Shown in pieces: positions 46,719 to 55,392 of a DNA stretch of 64,000 nucleotides (position 1 is the first letter of the stretch; every line of letters starts with the position of its first letter). Below the pieces are notes generated by a model that worked only from the letters and a program-made list of their open reading frames with translations, did not search any database and was not told the DNA's origin. The stretch is from the NCBI GenBank assembly GCA_005502775.1, contig SCNI01000001.1:124001-188000 (forward strand), written 5' to 3'. Made by a program: the position numbers and the translations under genes. Origin of the DNA: Microbacteriaceae bacterium 3FA27C10 (GTDB taxonomy: Bacteria; Actinomycetota; Actinomycetes; Actinomycetales; Microbacteriaceae).

Positions 46719-47608
46719 ACCTGCTCGGCCGGGCCGACCACGAGGGTGTCGACCTCGCCGACCACCTCGGTGTCGCGGTTGGCGTAGTCGAAACGGGTGA
46801 GCACGTGGCGCATCGCCTCGAGGCGGGCGCGCTTCTTGTCGTTGCTCTTCACGACCGTCCAGGGCGCGGACTCGGTGTCGGTGGCCGCGAACATCGTCTC
46901 CTTGGCCACCGTGTAGTCGTCCCACTTGTCGAGCGAGGCGATGTCCATCGGCGAGAGCTTCCATTGGCGCACCGGGTCGACCTGGCGGATGGCGAAACGC
47001 GTGAGCTGCTCGCTCTTGGAGACGGAGAACCAGAACTTGACCACGTCGACGCCGTCCTGCACGAGCATCCGTTCGAACGCCGGCGCCTGCTCGAGGAACT
47101 CCGCGTACTGCGCATCGGTGCAGAAGCCCATCACGCGCTCGACCCCGGCCCGGTTGTACCAGGAGCGATCGAAGAGCACCATCTCGCCCGCCGCCGGCAG
47201 GTGCTGCACATAGCGCTGGAAGTACCACTGGGTGCTCTCGCGCTCGGTGGGTTTCTCGAGCGCCACCACGCGGGCGCCGCGCGGGTTGAGGTGCTCGGTG
47301 AATCGCTTGATGGTGCCTCCCTTGCCGGCCGCATCGCGCCCCTCGAACACGACGACGAGGCGCCGGCCCTCGGCCTTGATCCAGTTCTGCAGCTTCAGCA
47401 GCTCGATCTGCAGCAGACGCTTCGCGGCCTCGTACTCGTCGCGGTCCATCCGCTGGTGGTACGGGTAGCCCTCGCGCCAGGTGTCGACCACGGCGCCGTC
47501 ACGGTCGAGCAGCACCGGGTCGTCGTCGTCGTTGTCGACCACCACATACCCCAGCATGTCGTTGAGGTCGACCGGGACGAGGGGCTCGGCGGGGGCTTCA
47601 GCGGTCAT
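46655..47608 (-). CDS. ppk2: Polyphosphate kinase 2
   Basis: 317 aa single-domain PPK2 using polyphosphate to phosphorylate nucleoside diphosphates (class I by length). Walker A FEGRDAAGKGG (88-98), the lid region LNPRGARVVALEKPTERE, and Walker B-like VLFDRSWYNRAGVE. Also WKLSPMDIASLDKWDDYT. ATG 47608 has AAGGAG seven bases upstream. Preference for GDP or ADP cannot be decided here. Confidence 0.93.
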   Translation of the reverse strand: MTAEAPAEPLVPVDLNDMLGYVVVDNDDDDPVLLDRDGAVVDTWREGYPYHQRMDRDEYEAAKRLLQIELLKLQNWIKAEGRRLVVVFEGRDAAGKGGTIKRFTEHLNPRGARVVALEKPTERESTQWYFQRYVQHLPAAGEMVLFDRSWYNRAGVERVMGFCTDAQYAEFLEQAPAFERMLVQDGVDVVKFWFSVSKSEQLTRFAIRQVDPVRQWKLSPMDIASLDKWDDYTVAKETMFAATDTESAPWTVVKSNDKKRARLEAMRHVLTRFDYANRDTEVVGEVDTLVVGPAEQVYERGEKESLSASSTAAGDSI

Positions 47609-47694
47609 CGGGGCTCCTTCTCGCATTCGGCAGCGGACGAGTGGAGTATCGCGCAGCCGTCGGGCAGCGAGGGAGCCCCGAGATGAACAGGGGA

Positions 47695-47865
47695 TTAACG
47701 GATGCGCGTGAGCAGCGGCACCGGTTCGCGCTCCGTGCGCGTGCGCTCGGCGGGCGGCGTGCCCGGGCGGGTGGGCACGGCGCCGTAGCCGTCCCGGGTG
47801 AGGGCGACGAGGCCGGCTGCGGCCGCCGCGACGGCGAGGATTCCGAGAATGAGGAGGAGCACCAT
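47695..47865 (-). CDS. Small membrane protein, 56 aa
   Basis: ATG 47865 to TAA 47695. One hydrophobic helix at the N-terminus (MVLLLILGILAVAAAAAGLV), then a basic C-terminal part with GYGAVPTRPGTPP. The helix followed by DGYGxVPTRP resembles small actinobacterial proteins I recall (DGYxRVPTRP). A weak CAGG site lies upstream. It follows the LuxR-type ATPase gene on the same strand in an 84-base-distant position; role unknown. Confidence 0.65.
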   Translation of the reverse strand: MVLLLILGILAVAAAAAGLVALTRDGYGAVPTRPGTPPAERTRTEREPVPLLTRIR

Positions 47866-47949
47866 GATTCGCCTGCTTTCGAGAGGTTCGCGTGTTCGTG
47901 CAAGAACACGGTGCTCTCTAAGGCGGGCGACCCACCTCGGGTGAATGCC

Positions 47950-50900
47950 TTACTTCTGCGCCGGCTCCTCGGCGAAACTGCGGGCCAGGTAGGCCGCCTC
48001 GGTGCGGCTGGCCGTCTTGGTCTTGCGGAGGATGTTGGACACGTGCACGCTGGCCGTCTTGACGCTGATGTAGAGCGCCTGGGCGATCTGCTTGTTGCTC
48101 TGACCCTGGGCGATCAGCGCGAGCACCTGACGTTCGCGCTCCGTCAACTCGTCTTCGACCGTCAGCACCCGCTGCGCGCCGTCGGCGTCGCGGCGCCCGG
48201 GCAGACGCACCAGGCCGACGCGCCGTTCGAGCTCGGCGACACGGGCCGTCACCAGCCCCATCCCGATCGCGTCGGCGGCCGCGCGGGCCTCCTCCGCCCG
48301 GAGAAGTGCCGCCGTGCGGTCGCCGCTGCCGGCGAGGGCCTCGGCGTGCCGCACGAGCGCGTACGGGGCGAACGCCGCCGGGGCTCCGGATGCGGTGGCC
48401 GCGTCGGCGGCGGCCGCCCAGAGGACCGGGTCCGAGCCGGCGACGGCGCCGCCGAGCTCGGCCTCGAAGAGCGCGACGAACACCGGGGCCGTCGGCCAGT
48501 GGCGCACCGCCTCGAGGCCCCGGCGGAGCCGCGACTCGAGCTCGGCGAGGTCGATCACGCCGTCGTGCGCCGGGGCGGGGTGCGCGCGGAGCGCGTGCGG
48601 AGCCGCCGGCGTGCCGGAGCCGACCGTGCGCACGGCGAGCTCGGTCCCGGATGCGCGCGCGGCGGCCAGCACTCGCGCAGCCACCGCGAGCAGCGGCAGA
48701 TCGTAGGCGGGGAAGGTGCGGTGCTCGGGCGCCACGATCGCGGCGGCTTCGAGCCAGGCTCCGGCGATGTCTCCGTTCGCCAGAGCGATCTCGGCGGCGA
48801 TGGCCGCGAAGCCCAACCGCGACTGCGCGTCGATGCGGCACTGCAGGCTCAGGCCCGCCCGCCAGCCGCGCAGCAGTCGATCGGCGCCGGCCGGATCGCC
48901 GCCGCGCAGCACCGACTGGAGCTTCTGCAGCTGCAGGTGGGCGCTGAAGCCGATCGGCGGCTCGAGCTCCAGCGCACGGTCGAGCAATTCGATCGCACGC
49001 CGGGTGTGGCCGAGCGCGAAGAGCGGCGCGATCACGTTGGACATCAGGATGACCCCCGAGGTGCGCTCGACACCACGCGCGCGGGCGCGGTCGAAGCCGG
49101 ACTCCGCCACCCGGATGGCATCGTCGTAGCGGCCGAGCAGGAAGAAGGCATCCGACTCGTTCACCCAGTAGCGCAGTCGTGCGGAGTCGTTGCCCACCGC
49201 GAGTGCTCCGGCGTCCGCCAGGTCGGCCAGACCGCCCTCGATCTCGCCCAGCGAGAGTCGCGAGACGCCGCGGATGCTGGAGGCCACCGACATGCGCGCC
49301 CGGGAACCCACGGAGTCGGCCTCGGCGAAGGCCAGCTCGGCCGTGGCCACGGCGTCGGCGAAGCGCGCGGCGAGCATGAGCCGGGCGGCGAGCTCGCCCA
49401 GCACGTTGGCACGCAGGACGCTGCGCGGGCGCCCGTCGATCACCTCGAGGGCTCGCCGAAGCAGCTCGATGGAACCCGTGTGCCCGATGTTCGCCAGGAA
49501 CGAGGCCTTGTTGCGGAGCAGGCGCGCGAGCTGCTCCGGATGCTCGGGGCCCGACCCCGCGATCGCCTCGTCGATCAGGGCGATGGCCCGCTCGCTCTCG
49601 CCCGCGTTGCGCAGGATGTACGCGGTCTCGCCGAGCAGCTCGACCCGGCTGCGCCCGGCGAGGGCCTCGGCATCCGGGACCTGCTCCCAGAGCTCGAGCG
49701 CGCGCTCCCCCATGCGGGACGCCGTGGCGTTGGCGTAGCTCGCCCGCGCCTCCTCCATCGCCGCAAGAGAGGAGGCGAAGGCGGCGCGCAGGTTGTGCGC
49801 CGCCATCCAGTGGTAGGAGATGGCGGTGGAGTCGGCGCCGGGGCCGGACCGGCGCTCCTCGAGGGCCTCGGCGTAGGCGGTGTGGAAGCGCATCCGCTCC
49901 CCCGGCAGGAGTTCGTCGTGGATGGCCTCGCGCACGAGAGCGTGCCGGAACGCGTAGGCGGTGCCGTCGACCACGAGCACGTTCGCGAGCACGGCTTCGC
50001 GGGCGGCCTCGTCGAGATCGTCGGCCGGCGCCTCGCTCACCCGCACGAGCAGCTCGTGCTCCACACGCACGCCGCCGGCCGCGAGCAGGCGCAGCAGGCG
50101 CTGGCTGCGGTCGCCGAGGGTCTCGTAACGGGCGAGCACGATGTCGCGGAGGGTCTCGGGGAAGGCATCGACTCCGGCGAAGTCGCAGCCCACGATCTCC
50201 TCGATGAAGAACGGCACTCCGTCGGTGCGCTGCACGACGACGCCGAGGTCGTGCGCGTCGAGCGGGGTGCCGAGCAGAGCCGTAGAGAGCTGACGCACCT
50301 GCCGGCGGTTCAGGCGCGCGAGGTCGAGACGGGAGACGCGACGGCTGCGGTCGAGCTCGGGCAGCCAGCTGCGGAGGGGATGACCGCGGCCGAGCTCGTC
50401 GCTGCGGTAGGTGACCACGAGCAGGATGCGCGCCGACTCCACCACGCGCACGAGGAAGCGGAGGAGCCCGAGCGTGGCCTGGTCGGCCCAGTGCAGGTCT
50501 TCGATCACGATCACGAGCGGGCGCAGGCGCGCCGCGTTCTCGAGCGTCGAGGCCACGGCGTCGAGCAGCTGCTCGGCGCCGCCACGGCGGCCGGGTTCGG
50601 CGGAGCGGACGGCGGACGGGCCCGGAGTCCGGTCGAGCGGCTCGGCGAGTTCGGGCAGCAGCACGGCGAGGGAATCCCGGGCGGGGCCGGCCGCCTCGAG
50701 CAGGGCACTGCGGCCGAGGGCCGCCATGAGAGCACGAAGAGGGGCGAGGATCGGCGCATAGGGCGGGGCGTCGCGATCGAGGTCGATGCACTGGCCGCGC
50801 AGCACGAGGGGGCCGTCACCCGCGGCACCGCCCCGGCTCGCGCCCGAGGCGGGTGCGCTGCCCGTGAGCTCACGCGCGCCGGTTGCGGCGGGGGCTCCGT

Positions 50901-51093
50901 TCGAGCCGATCACGTCACCCGCGCCCGCTCCCGCACCGGCGAGGAATTCGGCGACGAGCCGCGTCTTGCCGATGCCGGCCTCGCCACTGACCACCACCGT
51001 GCGCGTGGCTCCGGCGACACTCTCGCGGAGGGCGTGGCGCAACGCCTCGAGGTCGTCCTCGCGGCCGATGAGCGCCGTGCTCGTGAACTGCAT
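47950..51093 (-). CDS. Large ATP-binding LuxR-family regulator (LAL/MalT type)
   Basis: 1047 aa. N-terminal AAA/NACHT-like ATPase with Walker A GEAGIGKT (37-44) and VIVIEDLHWADQA as Walker B. The middle (about 350-950) is a long helical repeat region of TPR type. The C-terminal LuxR helix-turn-helix is at 983-1047 (LTERERQVLALIAQGQSNKQ, then the recognition helix). Such proteins integrate an unknown ligand with ATP binding to activate transcription. Target genes are not obvious; the neighbouring small genes are candidates. Confidence 0.9.
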   Translation of the reverse strand: MQFTSTALIGREDDLEALRHALRESVAGATRTVVVSGEAGIGKTRLVAEFLAGAGAGAGDVIGSNGAPAATGARELTGSAPASGASRGGAAGDGPLVLRGQCIDLDRDAPPYAPILAPLRALMAALGRSALLEAAGPARDSLAVLLPELAEPLDRTPGPSAVRSAEPGRRGGAEQLLDAVASTLENAARLRPLVIVIEDLHWADQATLGLLRFLVRVVESARILLVVTYRSDELGRGHPLRSWLPELDRSRRVSRLDLARLNRRQVRQLSTALLGTPLDAHDLGVVVQRTDGVPFFIEEIVGCDFAGVDAFPETLRDIVLARYETLGDRSQRLLRLLAAGGVRVEHELLVRVSEAPADDLDEAAREAVLANVLVVDGTAYAFRHALVREAIHDELLPGERMRFHTAYAEALEERRSGPGADSTAISYHWMAAHNLRAAFASSLAAMEEARASYANATASRMGERALELWEQVPDAEALAGRSRVELLGETAYILRNAGESERAIALIDEAIAGSGPEHPEQLARLLRNKASFLANIGHTGSIELLRRALEVIDGRPRSVLRANVLGELAARLMLAARFADAVATAELAFAEADSVGSRARMSVASSIRGVSRLSLGEIEGGLADLADAGALAVGNDSARLRYWVNESDAFFLLGRYDDAIRVAESGFDRARARGVERTSGVILMSNVIAPLFALGHTRRAIELLDRALELEPPIGFSAHLQLQKLQSVLRGGDPAGADRLLRGWRAGLSLQCRIDAQSRLGFAAIAAEIALANGDIAGAWLEAAAIVAPEHRTFPAYDLPLLAVAARVLAAARASGTELAVRTVGSGTPAAPHALRAHPAPAHDGVIDLAELESRLRRGLEAVRHWPTAPVFVALFEAELGGAVAGSDPVLWAAAADAATASGAPAAFAPYALVRHAEALAGSGDRTAALLRAEEARAAADAIGMGLVTARVAELERRVGLVRLPGRRDADGAQRVLTVEDELTERERQVLALIAQGQSNKQIAQALYISVKTASVHVSNILRKTKTASRTEAAYLARSFAEEPAQK

Positions 51094-51199
51094 GTCTCCA
51101 TGCTCCCACCCGCCGGTGACACCGGTGCGGACCGCGTGGGTATCGACGCCGCCGGAGCCGGCGGCCCCGGACGACTCGCCGAGTGCGCCCGCGCCCAGG

Positions 51200-51409
51200 C
51201 TAGGCGTGGCGTGGCCGACGGCCGAACAACCCGCGCGGGCGACGGGTCAGGCGCACCGTATCCGGAGCGCCCGCCGTACGAGCTCCGACGGTGGCCGCAG
51301 CGACCTGGGCGGCCCGCTCGGCGCGCATCCGGCGCCGCTCGAGTTCGCGGGTCAGTTCTTGTTCGCGCGCCTCGGTGAGCCACGAGAACGAGTATTCACT
51401 CATCAGCAT
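51200..51409 (-). CDS. Small charged protein, 69 aa
   Basis: ATG 51409 (MLMSEYSFSWLTEAREQELTR...) has GAGGTG seven bases upstream; ATG 51403 is an alternative. The first half is a very charged helix (EARE, ELTRELERRR, MRAERAAQ); the C-terminus is basic (RLTRRPRGLFGRRPRHA). No known domain. It precedes the LuxR-type ATPase by 106 bases on the same strand, so the two may be cotranscribed. Confidence 0.6.
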   Translation of the reverse strand: MLMSEYSFSWLTEAREQELTRELERRRMRAERAAQVAAATVGARTAGAPDTVRLTRRPRGLFGRRPRHA

Positions 51410-51528
51410 TGCGATGCACCTCCGATGCCGGGCCTCTCCCGACATGTCGATGCTCGTCTCTAAGGCGCTGCCCCGGCATCGGGCATCTGCCCTATTCGGC
51501 GTGGGACGAGCTGCCCGGAATGGGAAAA

Positions 51529-51563
51529 GGGGGTCATGTCCGCACTGGGCGGACATGACCCCC
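51529..51563 (-). terminator. Intrinsic terminator after the padR gene
   Basis: 15-base-pair perfect stem GGGGGTCATGTCCGC / GCGGACATGACCCCC with a 5-base loop. On the minus strand it is followed by TTTTCCC, so it ends the padR transcript 26 bases after its stop. Confidence 0.85.
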
Positions 51564-51588
51564 TGATCTCATGCCGTGGTGAGACCGC

Positions 51589-52215
51589 CTAGTCCGCGAG
51601 GATCAGGTAGAGGGCCCGACGGGCCTCGTCGATCTTCTCGGTGGCCGCCGCGCGCTGCGCCTCGGTGGCACCGAAGCGGAACTGCTGAACCACGCCCATG
51701 AGCTTGGCGACGCCGGCGTGGAACTCCGCGTCGACGGCGGACTGGCCCGCAGTGGCCTGCCAGGCCTTGGTGAGCTCCTCGGCGTGCTCGGCCACGTAGG
51801 CCTTGCCCGTCTCGGTCAGCTCGAACTCGGTGCGCTTGCCGTCACCGGTGGCGACGATCAGCTCCTCGTCGACGAGCTGCTGCAGCGTCGGGTAGACCGA
51901 GCCGGGGCTCGGACGCCACACTCCCCCGGTCTTCTCGGCGATCGCCTTGATCAGGCCGTAGCCGTTCGACGGGGCGGTCTCGAGCAGGGAGAGGATGGCC
52001 GAGCGCACGTCGCCGCGGCTCGCCCGCTGCGGCCCGCGCGGACCGAACCCGGGGCCGAAGCCGCCGAAGCCCGGTCCGCCCATTCCGGGGCCGAAGCCGG
52101 CCCGGCGGCCGTGACCGTGGGGGCCGCGCTCCCAGCCTCCGCGGGAGCGGCGGTCGTGGTGGTCGTGGTGGTCGTGTTCCTGGTTCTGACTGGTGTCGTT
52201 GTGAATGCGTCGCAT
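51589..52215 (-). CDS. PadR-family regulator with His/Gly-rich N-terminus
   Basis: 208 aa. The PadR winged helix is at about 66-140 (RGDVRSAILSLLETAPSNGY, GSVYPTLQQLVDEELI, FELTETGKAYV), followed by a C-terminal dimerisation helix. The first 65 residues are unusual: His-rich (EHDHHDHHDRR) and then Gly/Phe/Pro-rich, possibly metal-binding or disordered. Probably autoregulated through two AGATATATCG boxes around its promoter. Ligand unknown. Confidence 0.88.
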   Translation of the reverse strand: MRRIHNDTSQNQEHDHHDHHDRRSRGGWERGPHGHGRRAGFGPGMGGPGFGGFGPGFGPRGPQRASRGDVRSAILSLLETAPSNGYGLIKAIAEKTGGVWRPSPGSVYPTLQQLVDEELIVATGDGKRTEFELTETGKAYVAEHAEELTKAWQATAGQSAVDAEFHAGVAKLMGVVQQFRFGATEAQRAAATEKIDEARRALYLILAD

Positions 52216-52273
52216 GATGCATCCGCCTTTCTGAAGAGAAAATCTAAGACCGCGACTGTTTCGCGATGTGTCA

Positions 52274-52317
52274 AAGATATATCGGTAATTTCAGAAAGTC
52301 AAGTCAGAGATATATCG
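52274..52317 (-). promoter_or_regulatory. padR promoter bracketed by two ATAT boxes
   Basis: Minus-strand promoter TTGACT (52297-52302) and TATCTT (52274-52279) with a 17-base spacer. Identical decamers AGATATATCG lie at 52275-52284, over the -10, and 52308-52317, just upstream of the -35, 33 bases apart (about three turns). This fits autorepression by PadR, whose known sites are AT-rich with ATAT elements. The upstream box abuts the permease stop codon. Confidence 0.7.
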
Positions 52318-52321
52318 CTGA

Positions 52322-53890
52322 CTACTCTTCGGCGAACACCTCGGCCTCCATGGCGTCATAGCCCTCGGTCTGCGGGTCGCCGTGCAGGCCACCGCTCAGG
52401 GCGTACTCCTCCTCCGGAGAGAGCACGAGCCGCTTGCGGCCCACCAGCGCGAAGATCGCGAGACCGACCACGAAGATCACCAGGAAAGTGACCACGGCGA
52501 GCTGGAACGGCGGCGCCAGGATGATGCCGAGGAACGCGGCGAAGGCGATGATGCCCGCGACCACGGCACCCGCGATGCCGGTGGGGCTCTTCCACGGCCG
52601 CTTCGCGTTCGGGAACTTGCGGCGCAGCACGATGAAGGAGACCATCTGCATCATGTAGGAGATCACCGCGCCGAACACGGCGATGAAGAGGATGATGCCC
52701 GTCACCGCCCCGGCGATGTCGGGGATCGCGGTTCCGAGCAGCGTCACCGCGACCAGGATGATGAAGCCGATCACGGCGCCCACGATCAGCGCCACCCACG
52801 GCGTCTGGTTCTTCGCTCCGGTGAGCGACAGGAACTTCGGGTAATACCCGGCCCGCGAGAGCGAATACATGTTGCGGCCGTAGGCGTACATGATGCCCTG
52901 CAGCGAGGCGAGCAGGCCGATGAGCGCGAAGAGCGACAGGATGGCGGCCACGCTGCCGGGCAGGAACACCCGGAAGCCCGCGAGCAGCGGCTCGTCACCG
53001 TCACCCGGCGAGACGGTGAGGTCGGCCGATCCGGTGACGGCGGGGTTGAGGAAGAGCACGAGCACCGCGAAGAACGCCAGCGTGACGACTCCCCACACGC
53101 TCGCCTTCGGGATGTCCTTGGCCGGGTTGTGCGCCTCCTCGGCCGCCAGAGGCAGCTCCTCGATGCCGAGGAAGAACCAGATCGCGAACGGCAGCGCGAA
53201 CAGGATGCCCATGCCGCCGAAGGGCAGGAACGAGGAGTTGCCCTCGGTGGGCGCGATGTCGAGCAGCTTCGAGAAGTCGACGACGCCGTTGGCGAGCGCG
53301 AGCACGGCGAACAGCAGCAGCACCGCCATCGAGATGATCGCCACCACCAGCGCGAACCGGAAACCCACGGAGGCGCCGAGCGAGTTGAGCCCGACGAAGA
53401 CGACATAGAGGATGATCCACCACAGCCACGGGGGCAGTGACAGCCCGAAGAGCTCGGTCACGATCGAGTTCGCGTAGCTCGCCGAGAAGAGCACCACCAC
53501 CGCCGTGGTGACCACGTACTCGATGGTCTCGGCGAGACCCGTCACGAACCCTCCCCACGGCCCGAGCGCCGCCCGCGAGAAGGAGTAGGCGCCGCCGGTG
53601 TGCGGCATCGCCGCCGACATCTCGCCGATGGAGAAGATCATCGTGAAGTACATGACGATGACGACGGCCGTCGCGATGAGCAGGCCGCCCCAGCCGCCCA
53701 CTCCGAGTCCCGGGTTCCAGCCGGAGAAGTCCCCCGAGATCACGGCGGCGATGCCGATTCCCCACAATCCCCAGATGCCGGCCGAGCGGCGGAGCTTGCG
53801 CTTGTCGAAGTACTCGGCCCCGGCGGTCTCGTAGGAGACGCCCGACACGGTTCTGGTCTCTTTGGTCATACCCGGCATATTGGCGGTCAT
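52322..53890 (-). CDS. eat: Ethanolamine-type APC family permease
   Basis: About 522 aa with twelve transmembrane helices. The start of the first helix pair, ISGDFSGWNPGLGVGGWGG, and MPHTGGAYSFSRAALGPWGG resemble the ethanolamine permease branch of the amino acid-polyamine-organocation family. ATG 53890 (MTANMPGMTKE) is one of three close starts (also 53878 and 53869). It lies divergent to the GS-like ligase gene, the first step of the predicted pathway, and probably imports its substrate. A related amino acid or amine substrate is the alternative. Confidence 0.83.
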   Translation of the reverse strand: MTANMPGMTKETRTVSGVSYETAGAEYFDKRKLRRSAGIWGLWGIGIAAVISGDFSGWNPGLGVGGWGGLLIATAVVIVMYFTMIFSIGEMSAAMPHTGGAYSFSRAALGPWGGFVTGLAETIEYVVTTAVVVLFSASYANSIVTELFGLSLPPWLWWIILYVVFVGLNSLGASVGFRFALVVAIISMAVLLLFAVLALANGVVDFSKLLDIAPTEGNSSFLPFGGMGILFALPFAIWFFLGIEELPLAAEEAHNPAKDIPKASVWGVVTLAFFAVLVLFLNPAVTGSADLTVSPGDGDEPLLAGFRVFLPGSVAAILSLFALIGLLASLQGIMYAYGRNMYSLSRAGYYPKFLSLTGAKNQTPWVALIVGAVIGFIILVAVTLLGTAIPDIAGAVTGIILFIAVFGAVISYMMQMVSFIVLRRKFPNAKRPWKSPTGIAGAVVAGIIAFAAFLGIILAPPFQLAVVTFLVIFVVGLAIFALVGRKRLVLSPEEEYALSGGLHGDPQTEGYDAMEAEVFAEE

Positions 53891-53993
53891 TGGACGAACT
53901 TGTCTACCTTTGGAAGTTACGAGCACGTAAATTGAGGCGCTGTCTCGATGCCCGGCTGTGATCTAATGGTTGGAATTGAACCGAGGAGACACC
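53891..53993. promoter_or_regulatory. Divergent control region of the ethanolamine cluster
   Basis: 103-base AT-richer gap between the permease and ligase genes. Short symmetric elements occur: TTAC-N6-GTAA (within 53917-53932) and GGTT-N7-AACC (within 53968-53984). Either could be the target of the FadR-type regulator encoded at the end of the cluster, but arms are only 4-5 bases long and I hold this loosely. The ligase has a strong GAGGAG site five bases before its GTG. Confidence 0.35.
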
Positions 53994-55382
53994 GTGGCTT
54001 CACCGTCTGCACCGCTCACCCTCGAACGTCTGACCGAGCTCGTGGGGGCCGGCGACGTCGACACCGTGATCGTGGCCTTCACCGACATGCAGGGCCGTCT
54101 CGTGGGAAAGCGCGTGTCTGCGCGCCTGTTCCTCGACGACGTGGCCCAGCACGGCGCGGAGTGCTGCAACTACCTGCTCGCCGTCGACGTGGAGATGAAC
54201 ACCGTCGCCGGATACTCCATGTCGAGCTGGGAGCACGGCTACGGCGACATGGCGATGATCCCCGACTTCACCACCCTGCGCCTCGCGCCCTGGCTTCCCG
54301 GCACGGCGATGATCACGGCCGATCTGGAGTGGCTCGACGGAGCCCCCGTCGTCGCCTCGCCGCGCCAGATCCTGAAGGCCCAGCTCGAGCGTCTGAAGGA
54401 GCGGGGCCTCGAGGCCTTCGTCGGCACCGAGCTCGAGTTCATCGTGTTCGAGAACAGCTTCCGCGAGGCGTGGGCGAAGGGCTACCGCGAGCTCACGCCC
54501 GCCAGCGACTACAACATCGACTACGCGCTCCTCGCCTCCACCCGCATGGAGCCTCTGCTGCGCGACATCCGCAACGCCATGGACGGCGCCGGAATGTACT
54601 GCGAGGGCGTCAAGGGCGAGTGCAACCTCGGTCAGCAGGAGATCGCCTTCCGCTACGCCAGCGCGCTCACCACCTGCGACAACCACTCGATCTACAAGAA
54701 CGGCGCCAAGGAGATCGCCGATGCACACGGCAAGAGCCTGACCTTCATGGCCAAGTTCAACGAGCGCGAGGGCAACAGCTGCCACATCCACATCAGCCTG
54801 CGCTCCACCGAGGGAGCGCCGGTCTTCGCCGCCGAGGTCGACCCCGACGAGGGGCCGTCGAAGCACCACGGCATGTCGAAGCTCTTCCGGCACTTCCTCG
54901 CCGGTCAGGTGGCCGCGCTGCGCGAACTCACCCTCTTCTCCGCTCCCAACATCAACTCCTACAAGCGCTACGTCGACGGCAGCTTCGCCCCGACGGCGGT
55001 GGCGTGGGGCTTCGACAACCGCACCTGCGCCTTGCGCGTGGTGGGCCACGGGCTCGGGATGCGGGTGGAGAACCGGGTGCCGGGCGGCGACGTGAACCAG
55101 TACCTCGCGGTCGCGGCGCTCATCGCGGCGGGCCTGCACGGCATCGAGAACGAGCTGGAGCTCGAGGACGCCTTCGTGGGCAACGCCTACGAGGGCGACT
55201 CCCCGCGGGTGCCGACGACGCTGCGGGATGCGGCGGCCCTGTTCGCGGAGTCGGTGATCGCCCGCGAGGCCTTCGGCGACGAGGTGGTCGAGCACTACCT
55301 CAACAACGCCCGTATCGAGCTCGCCGCCTACGATGCGGCGGTCACCGACTGGGAGCGGGTGCGCGGTTTTGAGCGCCTCTGA
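53994..55382 (+). CDS. Glutamine synthetase-like gamma-glutamyl ligase (GlnA4/PuuA type)
   Basis: 462 aa. GS catalytic-domain motifs are present: EAFVGTELEFIVFE, KGECNLGQQEIAFRYA, SCHIHISL, the substrate loop ending in YKRYVDGSFAPTAVAWG, and GDVNQYLAVAALIA. The adenylylation Tyr region of housekeeping GlnA is not seen. Such enzymes ligate glutamate to an amine with ATP. Context (ethanolamine-type permease, PuuD-like hydrolase, two dehydrogenases) matches the gamma-glutamylethanolamide synthetase GlnA4 of Streptomyces coelicolor; a polyamine substrate is the alternative. GTG 53994 follows GAGGAG. Confidence 0.88.
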   Translation: MASPSAPLTLERLTELVGAGDVDTVIVAFTDMQGRLVGKRVSARLFLDDVAQHGAECCNYLLAVDVEMNTVAGYSMSSWEHGYGDMAMIPDFTTLRLAPWLPGTAMITADLEWLDGAPVVASPRQILKAQLERLKERGLEAFVGTELEFIVFENSFREAWAKGYRELTPASDYNIDYALLASTRMEPLLRDIRNAMDGAGMYCEGVKGECNLGQQEIAFRYASALTTCDNHSIYKNGAKEIADAHGKSLTFMAKFNEREGNSCHIHISLRSTEGAPVFAAEVDPDEGPSKHHGMSKLFRHFLAGQVAALRELTLFSAPNINSYKRYVDGSFAPTAVAWGFDNRTCALRVVGHGLGMRVENRVPGGDVNQYLAVAALIAAGLHGIENELELEDAFVGNAYEGDSPRVPTTLRDAAALFAESVIAREAFGDEVVEHYLNNARIELAAYDAAVTDWERVRGFERL

Positions 55383-55392
55383 GACGCCGAGC

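Noticed and set aside
53994-55382. Housekeeping glutamine synthetase GlnA
   Set aside because: Context lacks nitrogen-regulation genes, and it sits with permease, hydrolase and dehydrogenases typical of gamma-glutamyl amine catabolism.
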